Under the pieces are notes generated by a model. The model was given only the letters and a program-made list of their open reading frames with translations, did no database searches and had not been told where the DNA came from. Shown here piece after piece: positions 48,976 to 61,997 of a DNA stretch of 64,000 bases (positions are counted from its first letter, which is position 1; every line of letters begins with the position of its first letter). The stretch is from Odontesthes bonariensis (taxonomy: Eukaryota > Chordata > Actinopteri > Atheriniformes > Atherinopsidae), in the NCBI RefSeq assembly GCF_027942865.1, contig NC_134517.1, positions 18,668,009 to 18,732,008 of the forward strand, written 5' to 3'. Both the position numbers and the translations under genes were made by a program.

Positions 48976-51900
48976 AGCCACGCTGTTGGACAAGAATACG
49001 TTGTGCTGTAAATTCAGGTATTAGAAGTTTGCTTTTAAATCTAATTTAATTAGAAATTTAACCGAATTTTACTTACTGAAACGAGAAAAAGTTCCCAGCA
49101 ATTACTGTGACGTCAAAAAGGAAATTCTTGATGGCAAACCCGAGGAAACGTCTGCAGCCTGTAGAGGACTTTCTTGCTTTGTTGTGCAGTTTAAACATTT
49201 ATCAAAAATGAATCCAATGTGATATGTCACCCTTTTTTCTTCTTCTTCTTACATTTACATTTTTTTTTTTTTACATTGCATAAGTTACACGAACTTAATG
49301 GAATTTGAATCATTACATTTATCTTAATTGGAGGCCAACAATTGATTTCTAATCAGTTGTATTTCAAAATGAACTTACCAAGAGTAATTAGTTTCCTTGT
49401 CAAGTGTGAGTCTTCACAAAGTGGAAGTAGCCTATTGGCCATTATTGCCCCAATCGAAGGCAACAGAGAGAAAGCAGGAGAATGATTTCAACATATGGGG
49501 TCATGCAAAAGCTAAAACATGTGGTATTTATCTGGTCCCTGGTCAGTGGATTCAGTCAATAAGCTGTAGGTTAGAGGTTGTTAATGTGTTTGTTCTTTAT
49601 GTTGGTTGGTTTACTGAGAACTAATCATTGCTGTGTACTCAATGATTGAGTGTCCATGTGAACCAACCAACTCTGTTTTTCGTGTCGCAGGACATACAGT
49701 ATGTGTTCCTCCTCTGTAGTGCCTTCAGTCTGAGGTTTGGTTGATACCTTCAGCTTCTCTGTAAAACCAACTGCCAGCAACAGCATGTGGATCCTTGTCA
49801 CACATTACTTGAATGGGTTTAGGGCTTTTGTGAAAAGGTAGAATATACCACGAAGCCTTAGGAAACTGCCCGATGTCATGCTTGAGCAGCACCAACTTAT
49901 ACCATAATGAACACAACTAAAACCAAAGGTGCTGCCATTCAAACAGCTTCTGATTATCTCAGTCTGATAAAAAATGGCCAATTCCGACTCAGATTGTATT
50001 TCTCACTTTGTGGGAGTCTTTTTAACTGAAGAAGGTGGGCTGTTCAGTTGAGGAAAAGCTAGAGCTTGGCTCGCTCCAAATGAGACTCACATACAATGCT
50101 TGAACACGCATGTTCATGATGGTGCATGCGGGGCTGGGCTGTCTCAGGAAAATAGAAAACCTACTAGCAGGAAATGGGAGTTCATAAGGAGTTTAAGAAA
50201 AACAATACTTTTTTAACTAAGTGATACAAGTATCTCATCTGTAAAAATATAACACTTAAATGTCACAAGAGCATAGACCCGTTATCTGCAAAGGAGCAAT
50301 GCAAAAAAGCAATCAAGATACAAAAAACTTCAAGACCTTGGTCTTGCGTTAATTTATGGTCGGTTGTTACTTGCCTATAATCTGCTCTCTAAGTGCAAGT
50401 TATTATGTTATCTTTTAGTCAAACAGCTTCTGTTGCATTACCACCAGCCTCTGAGACTGAAGCAGTGCCAGCGGTGATTTTTATTTACCGGTAGCCTGGA
50501 AAACCCTCAGATTGCGGTCAGACTTGGGATTGTGAAAGAATTAAATCCCAACTGTGTTTTGCCCACAGATGAGACTCTTGAAATGGGGTCTAAGACAAGA
50601 AGAGAGACCAAGGAAAAGAAATTCACTGAGATGTGCCGAGATATAGTCTGAGCAGGGAGACAGCAGCCAATCACAGCTCCCAGACTCTGGTGACATTCTC
50701 ACATTACTGAGTCATCTTCATCAGTCGCTCACAGCGTGTCCTGATTTGTAGAGAGAGCAAAGCAGGACAGAGAGAGAGAGGGAGAGACGATAGACACATG
50801 CACGTATTATCATGTCCATAAACTCATACTGTACAATACAATTGGGAGACGTGTATTGTAGCATAACTGACACAAGTAGAAGAGAGGCTGACAGCAATCA
50901 CATGAAATTTAACGGATAGAGCAGGATTTGAGAGAAAGAGAGAATGACTAATGAATGGTTAGATTAGAGGAAATAGCCAGTGAGGCATGCTGAATGATAG
51001 GCTTGTGTCAGACAGCTCTGACATCCCCTGGCTTACTGTAATTTCTCAGGGTTTCGTACAAACAATTGATTTTAGCACCTGGTTCAACGTAATCCTTTCC
51101 ATTTTAATCAGGCTAGTGTTTTTCTGCCTGTGAATGAGTGTGTGTCTATTTGTTGATCGAGGGCACATGGGTGCTTGCCTGAGCGTGTGTTGACACAATG
51201 GACCGCCCTGCTGGGACTGAAAAAAAGGAGCTTTAGAGGAATATTTTTGCATTCGGGGAATTAAACAGCACTGGCCACTCTCTTGTCTAGAGCTAGACTA
51301 AAAAATTGAGATCAGTTTGATGTGTGTCTGTATGTCAGCCAGATGACAGTTAGCTTATTTCAGTGGGACGACTTGAAGAAAAGGGGACTAGTGGTTTGTG
51401 CAGATAGTTGTTATATCTTGTTGGGTTTGCATGGATTAATGTTAGTAAGTAAGTTTTTAAGGCTACGGCTGGTGTATTTTGTTTTCTGGACAAGACATGC
51501 AGTTTGATGGAAGTGGCTACTTGAGCTAGCTTCATGCAGACAGCAGAGTGCCACTTATATTTTGTCCTCATCCTCACCACGAAAACTACTACATTTATAA
51601 CCAAGAGTCGAACTATTCCCTCCAAAGTATTATATCTAAGTATGGAAAGATATTTTCCAATAGATTATTTCTATTTAATCATATTTCATCTAATTACATT
51701 TGTGTCAGAAAATAATGACAAATACCGTTTATGATTTCCAATGAGACAAGGGCAGTAGCACAATATATCCAAATCTGGAGATTTCAATTCAGTAAAATAG
51801 AATAAATGATGTTCATATGCACAGAGTTGTAAGTTATTCAACTTCTCTTTGGCTGCAGTGTTATAAATCATTGTGCACATTTCACAAATTTCTCACTTAA

Positions 51901-52589
51901 TGTACACCTGTTCATACAATTTCATGACTTCATTCCTCAGGCTCTTCCTCCCCAGCTGCTATCATCTTTCCTTTTTATATTGTATTGTCCAATGATATAA
52001 TATGCTCAGTTATTCTTTGCATTTTCCTCACTCTCTCAAATGTGAATGTCAGTTTAAGCTTGACTTGACACTACCTGAGATAATTCACATTGGAATGTGA
52101 TTTCAACTAGTATTTTTTGCTTTATTCTTAAATAGTTATCATGAAAATGTTTTAGGTTGAACACAACATCATTAATGCCTTTATATGAAGATAACTGCTG
52201 CTCTAAGAGAGATTAAATTATGGACTGTTAATTTTCAAAAATGGAACACTTCATCTGTTAAAATTATTTATATTTTAAATGTGCTTCCTTCGAAGTAGAG
52301 CAAACATTTACTTCTATTTTTTCAGATGAACTACAGTCTTTTCCTGCACTTTACCAAGTATGCTCTTGCCAAAGCACAGATGGAAAGTGAAAGTAAAAAC
52401 GTGCCTGTGTCTCATTTCAGCAAAACAATGCCAAAAAATATTCCGCGCATAGGCTGTCGTCTAGGTGCTAAAGTGGTTTTTCTGAAGTCCAGACCTGTTA
52501 CGTAAAACATTTGGTAGAAAAATGGCAAAGGAGACCTCTGAACTATTGAGTTGCCGAAAATACTACATCAGCAACACATGGACAATATT

Positions 52590-52670
52590 CCATCCATAAT
52601 CCAACTCAGGGCTGGGGCCTATCCCAGCTGCCATTGGGTACACCCTGGACCGGTCAACAGTCGAATTGGA
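52590..52670. repeat. teleost interspersed repeat fragment
   Basis: 'ggggcctatcccagctgcca' followed by 'ttgggtacaccctggac' is the well-known teleost dispersed motif with the same origin as the piece at 23263. The copy is only about 80 bp. Confidence 0.5.
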
Positions 52671-55600
52671 AAAAAGTCCACTTTCAAAACACCAGCATTT
52701 GGACTCTTTAGTTCTCAATATCCCCAACATATACAATGTCTTAATTTTGCTATTTGATCATGTGAGCTAGTTTTAGTTGGTCTCAGGGCTTAGATGATCT
52801 GAAAATCATTGCATCCTGTTTGTATTCATTCAGCATCCCCTGACTATTGGTAATAGGCTTGTGTATATTTGACTTATGATGTTGTTTCGACCTTGAAGCA
52901 TGGTGAGGCTTTATGGTGCAGCTGTTCTTGTTTTTGGTTTATAACGAGACTGAAAGAAAAGAAACACGTGACCATGCCTTGATCTAAAAACATCTTCAAA
53001 ATATTTCAGATGGAATGGAAAAACTTTCAAAATAACATTTTGACAATGTTACCTCTATTAAAGCCAGTGCATTTGAGTTTGTTTTGTCCTCTTTAAAGCC
53101 CTCCCTAAAAAGGCTGATTATCTACATCTTTATTCCAGTGGAACACAGCAACCACATCACCACCGAGGACTGTGTGATACAGGCCTGTAAGTATGGCAGA
53201 CCAAAGTTTGCCAGTCCACTTGAGGATTCTGAGAGTGGGTAGAAGCTGAGGAAGTGATATCCTTACAATCACTCCTCCTCTAGTCTGACAGCGTAATTTG
53301 ATTGTGGATGGAGCAATGGAGGGCAGAGTATTGATGGGTACAGATAGAACATGGAAAACAAACAAAGCAAGACAGGAGAGGAATGGAGGGGAGCTTGACC
53401 TAATGATGAGGGTCTTATCAGCACCCCTTTGTAATGTTTTTTTCACCTAGTGTGTGCGCGTGTGTATGTGTGTGAAGTGGATGGATGGTGGAAAGGGTCA
53501 GTAGGGCTTTTCACCTGGTGAAGTTTGTTGTTTTGCCCAAAACCATTTTGCCTGTTTGCTGTCATCCCTCATCTGCCATTTCTCAGCTACAACTCTGACA
53601 CTTTCCTTACGTTTATGTCACCTTTTCCACTATTTTTCTTTATTCTTAAATTCCTTCTCTTCCTTCACTTCTTCAGGCTCTCTGGGTGACGTCAGTAGGG
53701 CTGTGTCCTGATTTTTGTCTGTTGTTTGCAGTTTTTTTTTTTCACTGCAACACTTACAAACCTCAAGTGATTCCCTCTGAATTATTCTCATATCACTGAC
53801 TCATGGGAGAGCAACTATAAAACTCCTTTCTGCACATCCTGGAGTTTGACAGTCTGCTGCACCTTACTTTTTGTTACATGCACTGGAAAACACTTACTGA
53901 CGTAAAACATGCAAGTGCACCCAGTCTGAAACACAAAAAGGCAGGAGGAACCATATTTGCAGATGGTCTTTCAATGTTTATTTAATGGTTGTCACTCAAT
54001 ATCTTCAGCAAACAGCCAGCTCAGTTTCACAAAAAAGCGTGCAATCAGTATGTTTGGCCTCATATCCAAAAGGTGGCAGAATTCAGGGATGAAAATCGTG
54101 AGATGGTAACTTATTTAGAGTTTTTTATTTAGGTGACATCCAAAATATGTATTTGGAATATAATTTGAATGACACCAATATGCAAAGATAAGTTATGACC
54201 TTGTAACAAGTGAAGAGCACGATGGGTTAATTTGGAGGAAACTAAAAAATTTCATCATTACATTCGAGTAGAAAACTCCCCCGAGAAAAATCGCACGCAT
54301 AATGATCTTTACATTGGAAACTGGTATTATTATCTTTAGTTTTCCTTTGAGCATCTACACACGAAAAGTTATTACAGACACACAACAGTAAATATTAAAG
54401 AAAGTACTCATGACTTACACCTCAAACTAAATAACGTTGATGCTCTCTGGAAGATAGAAAAACATATATTCCATGTCGCAATAATGAATGGGTAGCTGTG
54501 TCCAACGTTTGACTGATACTGTATGTGTAATAAGACATTATTCTAAATCCACATTTTGCTCCAGAGGGACGTCCTCACTTCACTGACTGCTTCATCAGAA
54601 AGGTTCATTCATCTGTGCTTGATGTGCCTCAATTAATGTACCATAAACCAAACTGCATTGTAATACCATTACTCCCTTGTCCTGAATCCCACAGAGCGTA
54701 GCTGATAACAGTTCTTACGCATGTAGACTTTGAAGATGACGCTCGCTCAAAATTAAGCCATTCCTGGTGTCCAAAAAGGCAATGCATATGTGTCCTTGTT
54801 TCGCTCGGACCTAAAGGGCAAGTAGGCCTATGTGTTTTGATGAAGATATCAACTTGCTGCTGCAATCCTATAGTGTGTGACCTCAGTGGTATTCTAACAT
54901 TTTTACCCACACTGTCACCTCCCTTTTCTCTCGTCTCTCCATTTGTATCAACCGGGTTACCCGTCTTGCATACGCTGCCCCCTTCGTCACCTCCTACTCC
55001 ACTCGCTGTCTTGCTGTAACCCTTAATCCCTCCGTGCAGGCTCTTAGCTGAATAAAGCTGTTTCCCATCCTTTCTCTTTATGGCAGGATTTAGAGCAATA
55101 CCCCTCCACATCCCCCTTTTAGCACTCTTATGGTAGCTTCCACTGTTGCAAGGTCATGCTCTCTGGAGAGCATAAAATTCAGTGGCACGATGGAATGAAA
55201 TCCCATTAAAATGTGTAAAAAAACAAAATACTCAACAGACACACGAGTGTATTTATGAGTGGTCTCTAAAAGAGACTAGGTTAGAAGTATCAGAATGGTA
55301 TAAGGTGTGAATTTGTCACAAAATTTCAGACTTTTTTGATTTGGTTTTGTGCTAATGTTTATGTTTTTTACAGGGGTATGATGCAAGGCATTTTATACAC
55401 GACTGCATGTGTGTGCGTGAGTAGATAAAATGGTGAGAAAAAGAAGGCAACATTCACAAACGGGCACATTGATTTTCTGTTTGGGGGCAAGAGTGAGGTA
55501 TTGGATAGGAGAAACGGGTCGGTGGAGCCATCAAGAAAAAGGAATATATGAAGTGGAGAGAAGAGACAAGGAAAGGTGGAGGAAGTGAATCCAAGATTGT

Positions 55601-56751
55601 CAGCAGAATTTAACAAATGATCATTTAATATGCTGGAGAAACATGTAAAGAGAACAAACAGGGGGAGGGATGGTTGTGGAACATGAGGGGGATTGACACC
55701 CCATCTCCCCCTCCTGACCTGTGATTGATGCTTTCCGTCGTGGTGTACTGATGCTGGTAGCACAACTCTGGCCGAGAAAAGGATAGTGATTGATTGAGGG
55801 GGGATGATAAAGGTCATATCCTGTACAAAGGACAGCGGGACTGTTGTCTGTCTCTGTTTCCTTCTTTTAGCTTTTTCTCTGTCTCAATCAGTTCTTTTTT
55901 CAGCTCTATCAACCCGCCATACCATCATTCATCCATTCCTGCATGATGTACATGCTCCTCTTATTTCACTGTGTTTTTTTAATATTTTTGAACGCACTGA
56001 CTCTACATGTCTGAGAAAAAAGGAGAGACATCAGCATATTCTTTAATTTTTTAATTTGGAGAATGGTAACAAAATTCTGTAATTCATTACATTTATTCAC
56101 AAACTTCTGACAGACACATTATCATGTTCTTGTCCGCGATGGTGCCATACAATTATTGCTGTTGTGGCAGACTTGACAAACAGCTCGACGCTGTTGCTCC
56201 TCAGCAGAGGGGCTTCCCTGCACATAATTATATGCCTCTGCATCTCTCTACCGAAACAGTTCAACTGTGTGCTGGCTCTGTTTTTGTCCTTTGTATTAAA
56301 TGAAAGGATTTAGGATTTCAGCTAGTCAATAGCTTGGGACCTCCTTCGGCTTATTTGCACCAAATCTACACCAGTTTAGCACCCAGACTCTTCTACTATG
56401 ACGTAATGCTGTTGTAATATAAGCAGGTTTGACACTGCTTTCCTTTTCTTAAAGAAGAAATGCCACTCTTCAAGAAAAAACAGACGACTCAAGATTTTTC
56501 CACAGTACAGCATGTTGATCCACAACATGTATTGATATACATCAACATTAATCTTGCCATCAAAAATGTTTCCCATGCCATGTGCTTCTGAACTGTGTCC
56601 ATGTAAAGAGGCATGGTCTCTCTCTTCTTTAGTCCATGCAGTTTATCTCCATCATTTCCAAAACAAACTTCAAATTTGTACCCGGGATTGGTTTCAATCC
56701 CTCCGTCTTGAATGAATTTGGGCCCTGAGAAGGATAATGTTGATATATGTT

Positions 56752-56786
56752 TTTATTTATTTAGTTATTCATTTATTTATTCATTT
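56752..56786. repeat. (TTTA/TTCA)n tract
   Basis: About eight imperfect TTTA units directly next to the LINE fragment, where they could be the remains of its 3' tail in inverse orientation. Confidence 0.75.
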
Positions 56787-56799
56787 GCATGATAGAGTT

Positions 56800-57290
56800 C
56801 TCAGCTGCTTGCATCCGCAACCTCACTCTTTCAGTCACTACCCAGATCTCGTGACCTTAGGTGAGGGCTGGAACAAAGATGGACCACTAAATTGAGAATT
56901 TTGAGAAATTGATTTAGCTCTGTCTTTACCATGAAGGACCAGATCAGTGCCCTTATTACTGCTGACGAAGCCCCAGTTCATGTGTATATCTCTCGCTCCA
57001 ACTTGCCATCACTGGTGAACAAGAACCCTCCACCTGAGGTAGGGATTCACCCCCGGACAAAGCGTCCCATTTTTTTCCAGTCGAGAACCTTGGCCTCGAA
57101 ATCGAATGAGTTGACTTTCATCCCAGCTGCCTCACACTTAGCCATGAACTGCTCCAGTGCGAGCTGAAGGTCTTGGCTTAAAGAAGCCAACAGAACCACA
57201 TTATCTGCAAAAAGCAGAGATGCGACCCAGTTCTGTTCATGAAAGTTAAAAAAAAAACAGAGTCCAACACGCAGTAGAAATGTGTTTTAC
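56800..57290 (-). pseudogene. RTE/Rex3-like LINE reverse transcriptase fragment (antisense)
   Basis: On the minus strand the frame from about 57230 reads L-L-F-A-D-N-V-V-L-L-A-S, the reverse-transcriptase motif C (F-A-D-D in active copies; the second Asp is Asn here). It continues DLQLALEQFMAKCEAAGMKVNS to a stop. After a shift it resumes as FLFTSDGKLEREI. This order is characteristic of fish RTE/Rex3/Expander-type LINEs. The copy is 5'-truncated, frame-broken and lacks a catalytic Asp, so it is inactive. The sequence down to about 56800 looks like the same element's continuation. Confidence 0.65.
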
Positions 57291-57670
57291 CTAGTGCTAA
57301 GAATGCAGACAGAGCTCTCGCTTTGGTTCTGCAGGAACTATATCATTCTACCAGTCCACAGACCTCCATGCGATGGCTTTCAGAAGAATGTTTGATAAAG
57401 AGAAAAGGGAATTATAAGCTGTCTTTCTAAGTGTTAATTATCAGTGTCCACAAATATTGGTAATGTTTATAGTTTAGAATTGTTGGGGAAGCAACAAAAA
57501 AGCAAATGAAAAAAAAAAGGCCCACTTTGATTTGTATAACATTTTTAGACTTTCAAATCCGATTCAATTACCACTACAGACACGTCTCTGTAAAATAAAT
57601 CTAAATCTAATGTTTGTGGGGCCTACAAACTCTAAAAAATAATTTAAGTCAGGGTAGCAGGACGGACAGG

Positions 57671-57671
<1 letters not shown>

Positions 57672-57706
<35 letters not shown>
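57672..57706. repeat. (ATT)n microsatellite
   Basis: About eleven ATT units. The Ile-rich minus-strand frame over it is a composition artefact. Confidence 0.95.
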
Positions 57707-57708
<2 letters not shown>

Positions 57709-58653
57709 AATTTTTTTCCTTTAGGCTTTACTGGAAGGCAGACGGTGGAGTGCCCGGATGCAGGTGAAGAATCTTTGTCCCGGACCAAAAAGTCACAGCT
57801 GTCTTTAATGTTGCAGAGTTATTCGTGTTCAGTGGCTGGAATAAGTTTACAGAAGCTGGTAGCAGGTGTGGGAGGTGATTTTCGGTGCATCTTGAGCACA
57901 CAAAAGGTTCAGCTAGCTCATCATTAATGACAGCAGCCAGTAGCAGTACTCCTCCATCCTGCTGGGGCCTGACCTAGAGCAGTGCTCTGTGCCCATTAAT
58001 GATGCAGCCACAGGTCAGTCTATGAGCTACAGTATGACAAGATGACATCACTGTCATTTCATCTGTCCATAAAACCCTTGAATGATGTCTTAAGGGATTT
58101 ATTGGCTCAATTTCTAAAGCTTTTATAGCAGTGACTGTGTCACTCTTAGACCCATTTTTACCAAAGATAATAAAATTGACTTATAATTACACTTTGTTTA
58201 AGATGTAAATAGCTTGAGGTCACATACTCACTGTAAATGTAAAATTGTTCATACACTGACAATTCAGTGAGAACGGGTGATGTTTGGGCTATATCTACCT
58301 AAGTATGGTAGAGCCAAAACTCTGAAGACACTGAAGCACAGTGCAACAGCAGAAAGAATATGATCACAGGTGGAGCACAAGCTGCTATTACCAGCCTTGG
58401 TTCCTGAAGCTTCAACCCTATTTGTGCTTATTTGTCGACATGTGTGATTGCACAAGAAGCGTGTGTAGTATGCGTCTCTGTGTGTCTGTGTTCCTGTGTG
58501 TTCTTGGGGCTCAGTGTAATCACAGCTCTAATCTATCTGCTAGGATTTTGTGTGTGGGTGACATTAAAGTTCTCATTAGCACTGTAACTCAGCACCAGTG
58601 TCACTGTGAAGACACCAGTGACACATCTACCGAACCAAAGTCTGTACCCACTG

Positions 58654-58678
58654 TGTGTTTGTGTGTGTGTGTGTGTAA
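58654..58678. repeat. (GT)n short array
   Basis: About ten GT units with one interruption. Confidence 0.85.
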
Positions 58679-59573
58679 GGGGGGAAGACTTTAAAAGCTT
58701 AAGTTAGGAGTTCTAGGTATTTCTTGCACATGTTCTCCTCATTATTTTTTGAGTCGCTGGTAATCTGCCGCTGATTTCATCACTCATATGGGCAAAATAA
58801 TGGGAAAAAATTGTGCAAGAGAGCTTACTTTACTGGACTAGAATACAATCTAGGAAAAGTTGGCGAATTAGTCATATTGTTGTCTGATATATGTAATGAA
58901 ATGAAGCATATCTTGCTGTACCACATTGCTATTAAATAGCAGAATCTTTATAGACAAATTTTATGCGGTTTATGCTGAAGTGAGGCTGCATGAATGATAA
59001 AGAGGAGGTGGAAAGAGTTGGAGAATAGTTCGGGAGAGGGAAGAGTTAGGTTGCTATGGTAACAGGAAATGGGTTGGTATTGAGTGAATAATGTGGTGGA
59101 GACAGTTTTACTGAGTGAAAATCACAACAAATTATTTACATTTCAAGTTGTGCTGTTGCTATTGTAATCTGAGACGGTTAAACTGCTCTGGGTTTGGGGC
59201 ATTTTGCTCTTCACTCAAATAGGAAATGGCATCATATCTCTGTGGCCATCCCTCGCCCCACCTCTGAATGCCGTTTGCTTGCATCGCCGTGCGCTCTGGT
59301 TTTATAGAGGTTTTTTGTGCTGCTTATTTTGTGTTGAAAAATCAGAGCAAGAGGAAGAACTGGGTCAAGAGATGGACAGCTGCACTCAGATCAGTTTTGT
59401 CTGAATTCACGGATCCCATAGAGTCCACCTCAAACACAAACTGTTACATTTGACCTGGAAGTGTAATGGCATTACATCTGAGTTAACAATATCCTGGTAA
59501 AAATTTTCTAATGAATGTCAACAGAGGAGGGGGCACTTGGAGGTCCCGATTAACACGGCAACGCACCAGCAGA

Positions 59574-59592
59574 GCATTCTGGGATTTGTAGT
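59574..59592 (-). promoter_or_regulatory. ZNF143/SBS2-like motif
   Basis: On the minus strand, ACTACAAATCCCAGAATGC matches the long ZNF143 (SBS2) consensus ACTACAANTCCCAGMATGC at essentially all positions. It sits in a locally GC-richer 120-bp patch inside nalf1 intron 1. Similar words also occur in dispersed fish repeats, so it may have arrived in a transposon. Confidence 0.5.
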
Positions 59593-59713
59593 ATTAGCGG
59601 TGCTAAGGCGCTTGCTGCCGGCAGGCCAGCTCTAGTAGACATTTAGTATTATCTTGTGGGCTAAATATAATTACACTGCAGGCCAGAGTGTGACATCTAT
59701 GTTGTAGACCCTT

Positions 59714-59731
59714 TATATATATATATATATT
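59714..59731. repeat. (TA)n short array
   Basis: About eight TA units, read directly. Confidence 0.85.
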
Positions 59732-61332
59732 CAGTGTTGTTAATTTGTTTGTGTTTATTTCTATTTCTGTGACACATATTTGTCCGCTATATAGTGAACT
59801 CTATAGTGGGTGAGTTAGGGAGTGAATGAGCTGAACGATTCAAACACAGACGTAGGAGTGAACAGGGAAAAAATGAATTGCAAAAAAAAAGAGGAAATTA
59901 TTGAAAAGCTGAATAAATTTAGAGCAAACAGACTAATTAAAACCAAAATGATGACACGCGGCAGGACATGCTTTTTTTTTTAACATGTTTGTAATGTCAG
60001 ATCACCTTTATCAAATGCAAGTGCAATAACAAGTGGAATTAAGTATAAAATAAACATTTCATTCCATTCACCTTGTAAAGCAACATTAGCAAAATCTTCT
60101 ATTTGCTACTGCTGATAAAAATTTCAATGTGGCTTAAGGTAATTTAATCACCTGCATATTCATGCACAGGCTGCATGCAGTCTTTAAGTCTGCTGCCGTC
60201 TCCACCTTTTTAGGCACAAAGAAAATTCTGTACATTGAGGTTTTAATTCACTGCACTTATACTTCATGGTGAATTGCTCTCTGAAACGTGGTAGGGAATT
60301 CCCTTTCTTCACGTTCAGCTCAGATAAATGTGACCAAGATTCACAGGATTCATCTGCATTGAGGCTGTGTCTCCAATTATTCCTTCTTGACTTGTACTTG
60401 ACTTGGGGGAAATGTTACGTCCTGATGCATGCCACTTTTTAATCTTTACTTTGTAATGAAGGCAATTTGCATTGCAAAACAAAAATGCCTAAAATTAACA
60501 TACTTGAGTATAAGTACAATTAAAGTTTAGAAAGCACAATAACCCAATACATTTCCCCACTGTAACGAGTAAATGTTTTCCTTTACATTATTCCCAGGGC
60601 TTTTTGAATGTAATGATAACAAACAGTACGAACGTGCAGGTTATTCAGACAATTGTCTGAATTGTGACAATGCTTTGAAAAGTCTAGATTTTGTTGTTGA
60701 GGTATGTTCTTGCGCAATCTTTGTTTTTTTTCCCCTTTAAACTCTGGGTTTGGTGAAAAAGGCAGCAGAAAAGTAAAAGCAAAAAAAGGAGTGGAGAGAG
60801 CAATAGCAGATCCATCAGACTGGTCTCTTGTGTCCTTGGTGACGCAGATCTGCAGTTTTCTGCAGCAAGAACAACAGAGAGCGAGAGACGGAGAGAAAGA
60901 GTACATTTCGAGGGTCATGGGCTGAGGGAAACACTAAAGCTCAGGGAGTGAACATTCAGCACCTGCAGTGGGACTTGGCTGCTGAAGTAGTTATTTTTTC
61001 CTCGATGAAATGGGGTCTCCGATTTGCATTATGCAGCATCCTTACTGCAATTCCAGCTCTGCTGCAAAGTACAAAGTTAACAAATGTGGGCTTTGTGTTT
61101 GTTGAAAAATAAATTAAGGATTTTACTTGGTGTTGGTCTTAAAACCGATAGAGCTCTTATGGCCTTGGTGCTGAAACCACTTTTGCTGTGATGTATCTGT
61201 GAGTGTGTGTGTGTGCAAGTGAAAGAAACGTAAAAGCTCAGGCTGCAGTTGGAGTTTTAAAGAATTTTGGCTGAGATTAAAGGATCAACAAACCTGAAGC
61301 TGAAGCAAGTCGATAATGCCGGAGATGTGCGT

Positions 61333-61997
61333 TTAAAGGGGAACTGCGGTATTTTCAACATTAAGCCTCTTTTCTGAGTCGTCTGCAATGTTTTAGAACC
61401 CCCCTCATCGCTTTTTTGATGTTTACTGCTGTCTCCGGTATTTGCCTAATTTTGATTCTTCTCAACCTGCTTCAGAATGGCAAGTCTTGTGCATGTCTTA
61501 AAAGGTCCGTAAAAGCACCATAAATGTCCGTTTTCAAAATCATCAACTCACCGGAGTGGTTACTGGTGTGCACTGGTAATCCATATCAAATTTCGTTGCG
61601 AAAAGTTGCTTCTGTCGTGTTTTATTTGGCAGCTCGTTCATCCTCGCACTATTTTCTTAGCGGTGGCGGAGTAATATCAACGAACATCCAGTACAAAATG
61701 TCAAATAAAACACGACAGAAGCAACTTTTCGCCACGAAATTTGATATGGATTACCAGTGCACACAAGTAACCACTCCGGTGAGTTGATTATTTTGAAAAC
61801 GGACGTTTATTGTGCTTTTACGGACCTTTCTAGACATGCGCATGACTTGCCATTCTGAAGCAGGTTGAGAAGAATCAAAATTAGGCAAATACCGGAGAAA
61901 GCAGTTAACATCAAAAAAGCGGTGAGGGGGGTTCTAAAACATTGCAGACGACTCATAAAAGAGGCTTAATGTTGAAAATACCGCAGTTCCCCTTTAA
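61333..61997. mobile_element. 657-bp foldback MITE (292-bp arms) flanked by TTAA
   Basis: Positions 61337-61628 and 61702-61993 are reverse complements of each other over 292 bp with only about a dozen mismatches, around a 73-bp unique loop. Arms begin AGGGGAACTGCGGTATTTTC. TTAA lies directly outside each end (61333-61336 and 61994-61997). The 87-codon frame inside (61524-61787) is an accident of the palindrome. TTAA targets suggest mobilisation by a piggyBac- or Kolobok-type transposase. No transposase is encoded. Confidence 0.9.

Noticed and set aside
53105..53446. 113-codon minus-strand frame, and a possible 50-nt plus-strand exon (acceptor TTCCAG near 53144, donor GTAAGT near 53189)
   Set aside because: The splice-like signals are short and neither strand gives a protein I recognise. 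It does not resemble the missing nalf1 exon 2.
54629..55111. 160-codon minus-strand open frame in nalf1 intron 1
   Set aside because: No recognisable motif or domain, a scattered composition and no promoter or splice signals of note.
61524..61787. 87-codon frame
   Set aside because: Lies inside the foldback MITE and spans the palindrome centre, so it is not a gene.
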